55,585 bases of DNA from JAGLSB01 sp023135955 (GTDB taxonomy: Bacteria; Bacteroidota; Bacteroidia; Bacteroidales; GCA-2748055): the NCBI GenBank assembly GCA_030673645.1, contig DAOVIO010000011.1, positions 1-55,585 of the forward strand, read 5' to 3'. This document shows positions 28,255 through 37,145 of the stretch, piece after piece (position 1 is the stretch's first letter; the number at the start of each line of letters is the position of its first letter). The translations under genes and the position numbers were made by a program. The notes beneath the pieces were generated by a model that was given only the letters and a program-made list of their open reading frames with translations, searched no databases and was not told the DNA's origin.

Positions 28255-29142
28255 TTATTTAAGCGCAAATTCTGATTCGCCAATCATTTTACCATCCTCA
28301 TACAATTCAATTATGTAATTTCCTCCAACAAGGTCTCCGTTATTGTCCCAATAAATTGAAACAGGCACATCATTGTTTTCATAAGTTACTTCACGATTTG
28401 CAGAATATGGGATTTCTTCACCATTTACCAGCACTACACCTGGTTCGGGAGGACTTAGGACCAGATTATCGGGGCGAATAAGTCTTAGATAGATCATTTT
28501 AGCACCAGGTTCACTAACACTGTTTTTTCGAAGGATGAAATCAATACGAATTTTAACAACTTTACTAAATCTATCTTGCTCTTTACTTCTTTTATTCAAG
28601 CCCACACCGGTAATATTTGCAGCAACCAGAATTTTTGCTTCCTTGGTAATACTAATCAGTTCTTCTTTATCTTCAGCAAGTTGACGATTTATATTTATAA
28701 CCCTGGCTGATTGAGTACGGAGCGAAATATTTTCTACCGTAAGCTCTTTATTTCGAGTATTTAATGAGTCTATCTGAACAATATAGGATCTTAATACACC
28801 ACGAATAGTACCCAATTCTTTTTCATATTTTCTAATTTTTTGCGCATCACTCAGCCTTAGTTTCAATAAACCCTCAATTTTATACTGCTGCATTTCAAGC
28901 TTAAGGTTCATCGTATCATTTTCTGTCATTAATGAATCATATTGAACTATTATGCCCTTAAGCTCAGTCTCAAGAGTGTCTTTTTGAGCCTCAATTAATC
29001 CGGAATATTCTTCCAGTTTAGCAATGACCATCTCGCTTTCTTTTTTCTGAGTATAGAACAGGTAGCCGATAACAATTAGTGCAATAGCCAATACTACCAA
29101 TAATGTGACTAAATATGATAAGGAAGTGTTTTTCTTTTCCAT
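28255..29142 (-). CDS. Membrane-anchored coiled-coil protein of unknown function
   Basis: 295 residues: one N-terminal membrane helix (about 9-29), a coiled coil from about 30 to 165 with heptad-like L/I/E/K spacing, and a C-terminal beta-rich domain (about 185-295) ending in IIELYEDGKMIGESEFALK, where the -GKMIGES- strand pattern looks like an immunoglobulin-type or accessory sandwich. Many Bacteroidota carry a similar unnamed protein. It is likely anchored in the inner membrane with the coil outside. It lies 27 bases downstream of another unknown gene. Confidence 0.7.
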   Translation of the reverse strand: MEKKNTSLSYLVTLLVVLAIALIVIGYLFYTQKKESEMVIAKLEEYSGLIEAQKDTLETELKGIIVQYDSLMTENDTMNLKLEMQQYKIEGLLKLRLSDAQKIRKYEKELGTIRGVLRSYIVQIDSLNTRNKELTVENISLRTQSARVININRQLAEDKEELISITKEAKILVAANITGVGLNKRSKEQDRFSKVVKIRIDFILRKNSVSEPGAKMIYLRLIRPDNLVLSPPEPGVVLVNGEEIPYSANREVTYENNDVPVSIYWDNNGDLVGGNYIIELYEDGKMIGESEFALK

Positions 29143-29169
29143 GATGATAATCTTTGAAATACAAATATA

Positions 29170-29406
29170 CTACTCTTCTTCTGAGCCTTCAATGGCAGCA
29201 TTAATAAAATATGCACCTTTTACAACATTTGCTTTCAGGATATTTTGTTCAGGATCTAAAATAGAAAAATATTTATCATTAGCCATTCCTATTTTAACGG
29301 GGATGCGCAAATATTTACAATTCTCTTCTATAAAAATGTAATTAATATCTTCTCCACGAACAAGGCTCTCATAAGGAATAGAAAAGCGAATAATATTATC
29401 GGACAT
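29170..29406 (-). CDS. Small conserved-looking protein, function unknown
   Basis: 78 residues without membrane segment or signal; it reads like a small beta-rich fold (IPVKIGMANDKYFSILDPEQ). An overlapping frame on the other strand is less plausible because this one continues the strand and spacing of its neighbours (27 bases to the coiled-coil gene). I do not recognise the family. Confidence 0.5.
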   Translation of the reverse strand: MSDNIIRFSIPYESLVRGEDINYIFIEENCKYLRIPVKIGMANDKYFSILDPEQNILKANVVKGAYFINAAIEGSEEE

Positions 29407-29494
29407 AGTATAGGTATAGATATATGCATACAGGCAATACTAAGGTACAATAGTTTTGTCCACAGAAAAAATTCTTAGATATGTAACAGGCAAA

Positions 29495-30127
29495 TTATTT
29501 TGAATCTAGTATTTCCAGACCTTCGGTAGCTGTACTTCCGCTAGGAGTATTCAATAAAGCTTTTTGAAACAAAGCTTTTGCCTCACGAGTTTTATTCAAT
29601 TTTAATTTTGTCCACGCCAACATCGTAAGTGCCTCATAATCAAACGGATACATATTAACAACTTTTTCAAAATATTTTTCTGCTTTCATATAATCTTCCC
29701 GGCCATAGAAAATTAACCCAACCCGGTGCATTACTATACTATTATTCGGACTGATTTCCAGAATTTTTTCATATTGCTCAAGTACAACACTATAATTCCC
29801 GATAGCAGAAGCCGGATAGGCAAATCCCAAACGAGCCTCAATCGAATATGGCATCAGGTCTATTGCCTTACTGTAATAAGCAATTGATTCTGTAAATCGC
29901 CCAGCCATATAACTAAGGTAACCAAGGCGCAAATTGATTTCGTAAGAGTCCTCATTATAAACAGCTTTAAGGCTGTTAATTGCTTCGGGATAATTACCAG
30001 AAGCAGCGAGTAGGTAGCTTTGCTGAAACGCTTTTACTTGTTCCGCAAAAGTTTGCGCATTTAATCCATAAGATGATAGAGCAAGCAGAATGATTAGTAA
30101 TGCTTTTTTTGTTTTTAAAATTTCCAT
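29495..30127 (-). CDS. Secreted TPR-repeat protein
   Basis: 210 residues with a signal peptide (hydrophobic 9-22, then LNAQ) and about four tetratricopeptide repeats (for example AIDLMPYSIEARLGFAY, KVVNMYPFDYEALTMLAW). Its start overlaps the end of the outer-membrane gene by 13 bases, so it is translated with it. It probably forms a periplasmic scaffold for that protein. Confidence 0.8.
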   Translation of the reverse strand: MEILKTKKALLIILLALSSYGLNAQTFAEQVKAFQQSYLLAASGNYPEAINSLKAVYNEDSYEINLRLGYLSYMAGRFTESIAYYSKAIDLMPYSIEARLGFAYPASAIGNYSVVLEQYEKILEISPNNSIVMHRVGLIFYGREDYMKAEKYFEKVVNMYPFDYEALTMLAWTKLKLNKTREAKALFQKALLNTPSGSTATEGLEILDSK

Positions 30128-31485
30128 GATATTTCTCCAATAAATGTTAAACCACTAGATTCTATTTTATTTAATTCGCTTGATCGATAATTAGTCAGAT
30201 CAAAATAATAATTATAATACTCTAAATAAGAGGCCATAAGCCTAATGTTTGATTTTAAGCCTGTATGAATTAATGAAAAATCAAAACGACTCGTTTGTGT
30301 GTCATTACCGTTATATATACAAAAGCCATTATGATCTGTATAATTCTTAATTTCTCCAAATTGAAGCATAGCCTCCATCCAAATATTTCCAAGAGCCTTA
30401 AATCCAACTTCCTGTTTTAGGCTTGTATAATTTTGTTTATCTAAATCATCTTCATCGGACACTTGAAAAACAGTACTTACGGTATAAAGATTCAAATTTC
30501 CCAAAGGATAAATAACAAGCCGATAATCTTTTTGTAATTGTTTTTTATAATTCAATGTTGAATATGAAATTCCCCCGCCAATATTTATAAGCCCGATATA
30601 TTTATATGCAGAAATGCGGCTGGATAAAAAATTTCCACTATATCCCGGGAGATATATAGAAGAGGTCCCCATCCCACCCATCCCACCCATCCCACTCCCA
30701 CCACTTAAATATGTAGGAAAGGAATATCTAAGAAAATGAACGGCCCCTGTTATATTAAGTCCGTCTATTGGAATATAGTTAAGCCCCCCGTAATATTGTA
30801 TTTGTTTGATACCGTTTATTTCATCACCCAGGAAGAATTCATTAGTGTTTAAATAATAATAGGAATTTTTATATAACAAAGAACCACCATGTACAAGCCT
30901 TAGATTTTTGGATAAGTCGTGGGCTAATTTGAAATTAGTTAAACGGTAATTAAGGGTAACCAGTTGTTCACCGTCAATAGGATTCCCATTGTGAAAATCT
31001 TGAAAAAGAGAAGTCACATTATCCACGGGGTTATTATGATAAACCACATCAAGGTTAAAATATGCAACACCTTTTTTCTTTAGATCAACAGATTTTTTTA
31101 ATTGAGATTCATTTTTATAATAGTATAGATAGGAGTCTTTTTGTTTGCCGGAAAATAATTTGGAATAGTAAATGTATTCTTTGTTTATTTTATCAATATC
31201 ATTGAATTCTTCAGCTTTTTTAAAATGCTTTTCAGCCAGCATATATCTTTGCTTTTCGTAGTAGGCAATACCCGTTCTCATTCGCATGTAATAGTAATCC
31301 ATGTTGTTTTTATATGCCTTTCGGGTGGTTTTAATAAGCGCGCTCCAGTCTTCCTGAAGATATTGCTGATAACTTAAACTATCAAGGTATACAAAAGAAG
31401 CATCTTTTTGAGCAAAAGATCCCTGACCCCAAATGACCAGAAGCAAAATCAGTCCCGCTTTATTGTATTTCTGCCTTAATTTCAT
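30115..31485 (-). CDS. TPR plus outer-membrane beta-barrel-like protein
   Basis: 456 residues: signal peptide (about 8-25), a short TPR-like helical part (about 45-120, ending near YYSKLFSGKQK), then about 330 residues of alternating aromatic/polar strands ending in SGLTFIGEISWKF, a C-terminal Phe typical of outer-membrane barrels. A Gly/Met loop (GMGGMGGMG) lies around 270. Its start overlaps the end of the urea-transporter/M23 gene by 26 bases. Probably the outer-membrane component of the set; cargo unknown. Confidence 0.7.
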   Translation of the reverse strand: MKLRQKYNKAGLILLLVIWGQGSFAQKDASFVYLDSLSYQQYLQEDWSALIKTTRKAYKNNMDYYYMRMRTGIAYYEKQRYMLAEKHFKKAEEFNDIDKINKEYIYYSKLFSGKQKDSYLYYYKNESQLKKSVDLKKKGVAYFNLDVVYHNNPVDNVTSLFQDFHNGNPIDGEQLVTLNYRLTNFKLAHDLSKNLRLVHGGSLLYKNSYYYLNTNEFFLGDEINGIKQIQYYGGLNYIPIDGLNITGAVHFLRYSFPTYLSGGSGMGGMGGMGTSSIYLPGYSGNFLSSRISAYKYIGLINIGGGISYSTLNYKKQLQKDYRLVIYPLGNLNLYTVSTVFQVSDEDDLDKQNYTSLKQEVGFKALGNIWMEAMLQFGEIKNYTDHNGFCIYNGNDTQTSRFDFSLIHTGLKSNIRLMASYLEYYNYYFDLTNYRSSELNKIESSGLTFIGEISWKF

Positions 31486-33646
31486 TTTGTTTATTTTTCA
31501 TTACAAACTTTATTAGATCTGGTTTAATTGTGATTGTGAAGTCTTTATTTTCAATTTCTTTTTTCCAAATGAGGTTTTTAACACTTGATTTAAATATTAA
31601 TTCATTAGGTTGAAACAAGTTGTCAATCGAAATTAATTTCGAAGAATAAGCAGACTTCAGGAACATATAAAAAGGAGCGATGAAATCCTGAATGCTTAAC
31701 CATGGAAAACGGAAGCTTGCATTCTGTGGCACTTCATCACGAAGCTCCACGTCTTTGTATGTCGATTGTAAAACCTTATAAAACCCAAGATAAAAATGAT
31801 ACAATACCGATTTACGGGAACCCTCAAAATGTGTAAAATATAGGAGGTTTCCATCATTCACATAGTAGGCAATTGATTTGCTGTCGGGGTCGTATATATA
31901 TGAGCGGTTGTAAGGATCTGAATATATTTCCCAGCTGGCTTCAGCAGAAATGTTATTTATACTATATTTTACGGAAAGTTTTTGTCCCGGTACAAAGGCG
32001 AAGCTCTGCCTCATCAATACGCTGCTATCGATATTGGTAACCAGCTGATCTAGCAGAGGATAATTAAAAGTCTTAAATTGGTAATCCTCTTCTTTTTTAA
32101 CCATAAAATAAGAAAAGGGGTAATAAATTGTTTCTGAACCAACATAAGGTGTTGCTTGAAATTGAAAATGAAGATGAGGATATGGGCTTCTACCGGAATT
32201 TCCGGCCTCACCAACTTTCTGACCGCTCTTCACTTTATCGCCAACTTTAATAGGAATCGACCCTGGTTTAAGATGATTTAAACTAGAATATAAATATTCA
32301 GAATGCTTAATAATAACGAAATTTCCCCAATTAGACGTCAGATTTGCCTTTCCGATTTCATTATCAGGGACGTTATCAACAATCTCTTCAACAGTACCCG
32401 CCCCTGGAGAGATAACAGACTTCCCATAGCAGTAATAATCCTGAGGGTAAAGCCCCATATTATTATATTGCAAACCCTTTTCATCAAGCACAACAAAGTC
32501 CCAGGCATATCTCCAATCCTCTTTATGAGTGTGCACTCCTTCATGACCTTGAGAAACGGTCCATTTTCCATAGAAAGGAAGCTTAAAAGGGATAAGGTTT
32601 CTATGAAAGGCATTAATTTTTTGATTTTGAAAAGAATATAAATTGTTCTCTGGAAAACCTTGTTGTACAAGAACTTCGGTAAGATTTTCACTTGGGTTTA
32701 CCCGCCATTTCAATGCATAAAGAAACATAATAACGACAATATTAAATGGGAGCGAATAGACAGAGAGATTATAAAGAGAAAACACTTTGGCCAAACTAAG
32801 GGTTATTAAAGTTACAAGGGGAATCAATAATAATAACCAGATAAATGATTTTTTAGACGGAATCATAAAATATCCGCCAATGGCAATCGCCGTAAGTATA
32901 TAATTAAATCCTATATATGTATAGCTTAGCTCGGAAATGTTGCCGCCCAATAAAGAATAAAAAAGATATGCAATATAAAAACCATAAAGGGATAGCATAA
33001 AGGCGATTCTGGAATATAACAATATTCCAATGCTTATAAATATTCCAGGAATTGCTTTAAATTGAAAAAATATAGCTCCGATAGAATTAAAATATATTTG
33101 TAATGATCTATTTAGAGGAATATTATGTAAAGATTCGTAAATCGAAACAAGCTTTGCGCCACCGATACTATATAATTTATTCAGAGTATAAATTCCCCGC
33201 TCGCTGATTCCCAGAGATTCAAAACTACCAGAAGAAGCCAGGATCGTCCAAATTCCGAATAAAAAGGGAAGCGACAAATAAGGTAAATGGTATTTTTGAA
33301 GTATTCCCTTAAACAGAGTAACAAAAAACAGGGTCAATATTGAAGCGGCAATAATAATAATGAACAACTGGATATTAGCATCAAAGTAATAACCAACACC
33401 CAGGCCAACCAACAGAGAATTAAATCCATATAAGCCTTTTTCTACATCTCTTTTGTTAAAACCCAGGCCAATAGCGGTAATATTAGCTACAATAACGGAA
33501 ATTAAACCCGCTATTCCAGAATTTGGATCGACCATGCTCACCAAAATAAGAATGATAGCAAAGGTTTGATTCGTAGCAAAGAAAACCTGGGAATAGCTGT
33601 TAAGGATTCCCTTGATTAATTCATCTGATGGAAAAAATTTCTTCAT
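31460..33646 (-). CDS. Urea-transporter-like membrane protein fused to an M23 peptidase domain
   Basis: 728 residues. About 1-310 has ten or so membrane helices and the urea-transporter pattern (ILNSYSQVFFATNQTFAI, GLYGFNSLLVG). About 370-500 is an M23/LytM domain: WRYAWDFVV, VIISPGAGTVEE, NFVIIKHSE and the intact PHLHFQF HxH pair; the first ligand of the HxxxD site is unclear, since Arg sits at the His position. The final 200 residues are beta-rich and unassigned. No urease gene is present. Seven bases separate it from the upstream decarboxylase. The transport part may carry another small amide or amine. Confidence 0.85.
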   Translation of the reverse strand: MKKFFPSDELIKGILNSYSQVFFATNQTFAIILILVSMVDPNSGIAGLISVIVANITAIGLGFNKRDVEKGLYGFNSLLVGLGVGYYFDANIQLFIIIIAASILTLFFVTLFKGILQKYHLPYLSLPFLFGIWTILASSGSFESLGISERGIYTLNKLYSIGGAKLVSIYESLHNIPLNRSLQIYFNSIGAIFFQFKAIPGIFISIGILLYSRIAFMLSLYGFYIAYLFYSLLGGNISELSYTYIGFNYILTAIAIGGYFMIPSKKSFIWLLLLIPLVTLITLSLAKVFSLYNLSVYSLPFNIVVIMFLYALKWRVNPSENLTEVLVQQGFPENNLYSFQNQKINAFHRNLIPFKLPFYGKWTVSQGHEGVHTHKEDWRYAWDFVVLDEKGLQYNNMGLYPQDYYCYGKSVISPGAGTVEEIVDNVPDNEIGKANLTSNWGNFVIIKHSEYLYSSLNHLKPGSIPIKVGDKVKSGQKVGEAGNSGRSPYPHLHFQFQATPYVGSETIYYPFSYFMVKKEEDYQFKTFNYPLLDQLVTNIDSSVLMRQSFAFVPGQKLSVKYSINNISAEASWEIYSDPYNRSYIYDPDSKSIAYYVNDGNLLYFTHFEGSRKSVLYHFYLGFYKVLQSTYKDVELRDEVPQNASFRFPWLSIQDFIAPFYMFLKSAYSSKLISIDNLFQPNELIFKSSVKNLIWKKEIENKDFTITIKPDLIKFVMKNKQNEIKAEIQ

Positions 33647-33652
33647 TATGAA

Positions 33653-34999
33653 TTACTTAAGATGATCGGGCAATCTTTCCGGTCCACGGATTGAATCAAG
33701 CTCTTCTTTTTCTCTTATTATATGAGTGGCTCCATTGGTGTCAATCATTATTATTCTTGGACGATAAGTAATGAACTGCATCCACTGGGTCATATTATAA
33801 GCACCAATTCTTTTGATCACAAAAATATCGTCTTTTTTCATGATTGGGAAATTAATAGCCTCTCTAAGAACGTCAATATTCATGCAAAGGGGTCCGTAGA
33901 TAGTTGACTCTTCCGTTTGGGAAGAAACTGGTTGAGCCGGCATTATTTCGTGCTCATACCAGAAAGAAGTAAAAAGTAAATTCACACCAACATCGGCGAT
34001 AGTTGCCCGACGTCCGTCCGACAGACGTTTATTTGCCAGAATTGTACCCGCGAGGTAACCGGCATCGTCAATTAAGGCCCTTCCTGTTTCAAGAATTAAA
34101 GTAGGCAGATTTTCATTGTTGATAGCCGATGAAAGTAATGCTGATGTAATTGCTTCTGCATAATCTTCCATAGTAGGAATGGTTTCGTAACCCGGCAGAT
34201 AGGCACCTTTTAATGTGTTTCCAGAAGCAAATCCGCCTCCCAAATCAATGTAACTTATGTTGTGATCGAACTTACTTTTTATATTAACTGCTAAATCTGC
34301 TAATTTGGAGGCAGCCATTTTATAAGCATTTGCAGAAAGCATATATGTTCCAATGTGAGTATGCAGGCCTTCAAGTTCCAGATTTTCATTATTCATTATT
34401 CTGTTAAGAACATCCCAGGCATCTCCATTTTCATAATTAAATCCGAAACGATCCCACATAGGATAAACCCCGGTATCCATATTTACCCGAATTGCAACTC
34501 TTGCTTTTTTACCGACTTTTTTAGCAACTTCAATAAGAGAATAAAACTCATCAAAATGGTCGATATGAATAAGAGATTCATTTTCTGTGGCTAATTGTAA
34601 ATCCTCATTTGATTTATCGGGTCCATTAAAGATAATTTCTCTTCCCGCCACTCCATTATTTAAGGCTTTTGCATATTCAAAGCCAGAGACAACTTCTGCC
34701 CATGAACCTTCCTGATGAAAAGTTTTACAGACGGCGTCGAGATAATTTGTCTTATATGACCAGGCAAACTGAACTTTTGGATATTTTGATTTAAAAGTTT
34801 TTTCGGCAGTCCGAAATTTTTCACGTATGGTCTGCTCAGAGATTATATAAAGTGGCGAACCGTATTTTTCAAGCATATCTTTGATAGGTACTCCATCAAT
34901 TGTAGTTAGAACTTCAAAACCAGTTTTCATACCAAATTTACCAGGCATTCCTGCGCTTACTTTTTTTATTACAGGGCGCTCAAATATTAACTTTTCCAT
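33653..34999 (-). CDS. DAP-decarboxylase-like PLP enzyme (alanine-racemase fold)
   Basis: 448 residues of fold-type III. The PLP lysine is in FAWSYKTNYL; GSWAEVVSGFE, GLHTHIGTYM, DLGGGFASG, LETGRALID and YGPLCMNIDVL are the active-site segments of the LysA/NspC group, including the Cys of the C-terminal domain. It probably decarboxylates an amino acid or amino-acid conjugate. Its place between an ATP-grasp ligase and a transporter/peptidase fusion argues against ordinary lysine synthesis, for which no other gene is present. Confidence 0.87.
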   Translation of the reverse strand: MEKLIFERPVIKKVSAGMPGKFGMKTGFEVLTTIDGVPIKDMLEKYGSPLYIISEQTIREKFRTAEKTFKSKYPKVQFAWSYKTNYLDAVCKTFHQEGSWAEVVSGFEYAKALNNGVAGREIIFNGPDKSNEDLQLATENESLIHIDHFDEFYSLIEVAKKVGKKARVAIRVNMDTGVYPMWDRFGFNYENGDAWDVLNRIMNNENLELEGLHTHIGTYMLSANAYKMAASKLADLAVNIKSKFDHNISYIDLGGGFASGNTLKGAYLPGYETIPTMEDYAEAITSALLSSAINNENLPTLILETGRALIDDAGYLAGTILANKRLSDGRRATIADVGVNLLFTSFWYEHEIMPAQPVSSQTEESTIYGPLCMNIDVLREAINFPIMKKDDIFVIKRIGAYNMTQWMQFITYRPRIIMIDTNGATHIIREKEELDSIRGPERLPDHLK

Positions 35000-35009
35000 G
35001 ATAATTTTT

Positions 35010-36068
35010 TTATAATTCTCCGTTTATTGAGAGTGTTTCAAATTTTTTAAGATCGCAAATAATATCGTATGAATACCGAACAAACATAATTCCCTTTTTG
35101 TATTCAGTATAAGGCTCTATCTCCATTCCCATGGCAAGTTTTATAAGAGCTTCAGGGAGATTTTGACCAGCACCAACGGCCAGGTATACCCAGGCCGGGA
35201 TTCGCGGATTGATTTCAATTATATAATATTCGTTAGAATTTGTACGAATTAGTTCTAGTTCCATTCCTCCGCGCCATTTTGTTTCTCTCATAATTTTATG
35301 AGTGATTTCGATCAGTTTTGGATCATCAATTGTAATCCCGCCCCAGGCTTTCCCTTTGTCGGTAATATATTGTTTTCTCATAGCTACCGCACCAATAGTA
35401 TTTCCTTTACCGTCGCCAAGAGCAACAACATTTACTTCTGTACCTTTTACAAATTCTTGCAAAATAACAGGTAGGCCCCATTTCGCAGAGATTTTATTAA
35501 AATTACTTGTAATCTGCTCTTCGTTATAAGCAATGTGGGCATCATAAAATTTCCCCTTTACCATTAAGGGATAATCGAAATCTTTGTCCTTGTCAAACTT
35601 CAAAATATCAGAATGGGAAGTAATATCAATACTTTCAGGAACGCTTAAGCCATATTTTCTACCATATTCCGGAAGGTTTGATTTATTCCTTTCTTCATAT
35701 TGTTCCAGAGTAGGTAAAAAAGTATGGATACCTAATGATGATAACTTTTCGGCGGCTTTCATAAAAGTGAAAAGCTCGGCATCAAAATTTGGTATAATGA
35801 GATCAAATTTTTCCTTTGAATGAACATATTCTATTCTTTCCAGAAAAACTTCAGTTCCTTCAGAGGGATAAGGAATAAGATAGGTTTTGTCTAAAAGACC
35901 CTCCATATATACACCGGGCTCAAGATTTTCGTATGCTAATCCAATAATACGAGGGTTAAAAACTTCCGATTCTTTGATTCCTCTGATAACAGGAACCCCA
36001 GGACCCGGATTATCGGTATTGTTTAAGCCGGTAATTCCAATAGTAATATCTATTTTACTCATTTTCAA
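35010..36068 (-). CDS. CarB-type ATP-grasp ligase
   Basis: 352 residues. A pre-ATP-grasp domain (about 1-120) precedes the ATP-grasp core: LMVKGKFYDAHIA, VILQEFVKGTEVNVVALGD, MELELIRTNSNEYYIIEINPRIPAWVYLAVGAGQN, with the Mg-binding EINPR. Enzymes of this type join a carboxylate to an amine, thiol or peptide via an acyl phosphate. Its start overlaps the end of the PqqD-like gene by 14 bases. Substrate unknown; the PLP enzyme downstream may process its product or precursor. Confidence 0.88.
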   Translation of the reverse strand: MKMSKIDITIGITGLNNTDNPGPGVPVIRGIKESEVFNPRIIGLAYENLEPGVYMEGLLDKTYLIPYPSEGTEVFLERIEYVHSKEKFDLIIPNFDAELFTFMKAAEKLSSLGIHTFLPTLEQYEERNKSNLPEYGRKYGLSVPESIDITSHSDILKFDKDKDFDYPLMVKGKFYDAHIAYNEEQITSNFNKISAKWGLPVILQEFVKGTEVNVVALGDGKGNTIGAVAMRKQYITDKGKAWGGITIDDPKLIEITHKIMRETKWRGGMELELIRTNSNEYYIIEINPRIPAWVYLAVGAGQNLPEALIKLAMGMEIEPYTEYKKGIMFVRYSYDIICDLKKFETLSINGEL

Positions 36069-36300
36069 GAAGATGATACTGATTTAGCATACTAGTAAAG
36101 TCATAATAATATCGCTCAAAATTGTTAGCGTCAATGTCATACTTTTCTGTCATGATCTCAGTGATTTCGCCAAGAGACTTTTCTTCCTTTAAGTAATTGA
36201 ATATCTCTAATCCTACTGGATTAAAAGTAAACGATTCACCAGTGGTGGGATCAAATAGAAAACCCGACTCGCTGATTGCAATATTTCCTTTTGTTTTCAT
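36055..36300 (-). CDS. PqqD-like small protein
   Basis: 81 residues of the PqqD/RiPP-recognition type: a beta hairpin (ISESGFLFDPTTGESFTFNP) then a winged-helix-like part (VGLEIFNYLKEEKSLGEITEIMTEKYDI). PqqD-family domains present a peptide substrate to a modifying enzyme. Here the partner would be the overlapping ATP-grasp ligase rather than a radical SAM enzyme. It is the first gene of the leftward set, with a possible -7 element about 100 bases ahead. Confidence 0.82.
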   Translation of the reverse strand: MKTKGNIAISESGFLFDPTTGESFTFNPVGLEIFNYLKEEKSLGEITEIMTEKYDIDANNFERYYYDFTSMLNQYHLLENE

Positions 36301-36403
36301 GTGCTTGAATTTATTTTATTCTAAAAGTCTTTATTTTATGTAGAATGAATTTTATGCTTTTTTCAGATTGTAAAGATGAGAGTACCCGGACAATAATATT
36401 TCA

Positions 36404-36411
36404 CAAAATTA
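36404..36411 (-). promoter_or_regulatory. Bacteroidota -7 element for the PqqD/ATP-grasp set
   Basis: TAATTTTG on the minus strand fits TAnnTTTG and would give a leader of about 100 bases before the pqqD-like ATG. The 36301-36514 gap holds no other convincing gene. Confidence 0.4.
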
Positions 36412-36514
36412 TGAAAAAGATTTATATAATTAAGTTCGTAAACAATGATAAAAACGCAATATATATTAATTATCAATGATTTAGAGTTTTTTTAACCAGG
36501 ACAAAAAGCAGAAA

Positions 36515-37090
36515 TTAATAAAGTTCGTCAATAGATTTTCGCATTGAACGGTCACTTTTTTTATAATCAGAAGGAGTTAGACCAGTTATTTGTTTAAACT
36601 GAGCCGAAAGATGCTGAATGCTACTATAATCCATTAAATAGGATATTTCGCTCATACTGTATTCATCGCTGTCAATTAATTCTTTTATTTTTTCGACCTT
36701 TTGAAGAATGATATACTTCTCAAGAGTAATGGGCTCATGCATAGAAAATGTTTTTGAGAGATGAGGATAACTCATCCCAAGTTTTTCAACGAGATAATCA
36801 GATTTCCTGATGACAGAGTTTGCGTTATTTAAATGGTGAATCAGATCAATTATTGCCATCTTTATTTGTTCCACAAGAACAAGATCTCTGTTTTGAATGA
36901 TTTCAAATCCTAATTCAGAAATGATTTCTTCCGTTATTTTAAGCATTTTTTGATTTTTAACCTCAACGCTTAACTGTCCGAGACTTATTTCAATAATTTT
37001 AACTCCTGCGGCCAATAATTTGTCGCTTAAATAAGAAACACAACATCTGCAGATCATGTTTTTCAAAAAGTAACTTTTTGAAGTGGCCAT
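36515..37090 (-). CDS. AraC-family regulator with a Cys-rich HMA-like N-terminus
   Basis: 191 residues. Two helix-turn-helices at the C-terminus (SDYLVEKLGMSYPHLSKTF and SEISYLMDYSSIQHLSAQFKQITGLTPSDYKK) are AraC-type. The first 70 residues look like a ferredoxin-fold, heavy-metal-associated domain with cysteines at 14, 16 and 17 (MICRCCVSYL), a known Bacteroidota architecture often found beside metal or redox genes. It probably senses a metal through those cysteines. Metal transporters lie 2-6 kb away, but its direct targets are not shown. Confidence 0.82.
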   Translation of the reverse strand: MATSKSYFLKNMICRCCVSYLSDKLLAAGVKIIEISLGQLSVEVKNQKMLKITEEIISELGFEIIQNRDLVLVEQIKMAIIDLIHHLNNANSVIRKSDYLVEKLGMSYPHLSKTFSMHEPITLEKYIILQKVEKIKELIDSDEYSMSEISYLMDYSSIQHLSAQFKQITGLTPSDYKKSDRSMRKSIDELY

Positions 37091-37145
37091 AAGAGAATTA
37101 ATCTTTAATTAAGGCAATATTTTAAATTTAAGACAACAATGTAAA

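Noticed and set aside
29105..29341. Plus-strand 78-codon frame opposite the small unknown gene
   Set aside because: The minus-strand frame continues the operon strand and spacing, so it is preferred.
32303..32641. Plus-strand 112-codon frame within the urea-transporter/M23 gene
   Set aside because: Antisense shadow of a well-supported coding region; no domain or context.
36411..36479. 22-codon frame starting MKKIYIIKF, upstream of the PqqD-like gene, as a precursor peptide
   Set aside because: It is on the opposite strand, has no leader/core pattern, and lies in AT-rich DNA where such frames arise by chance.
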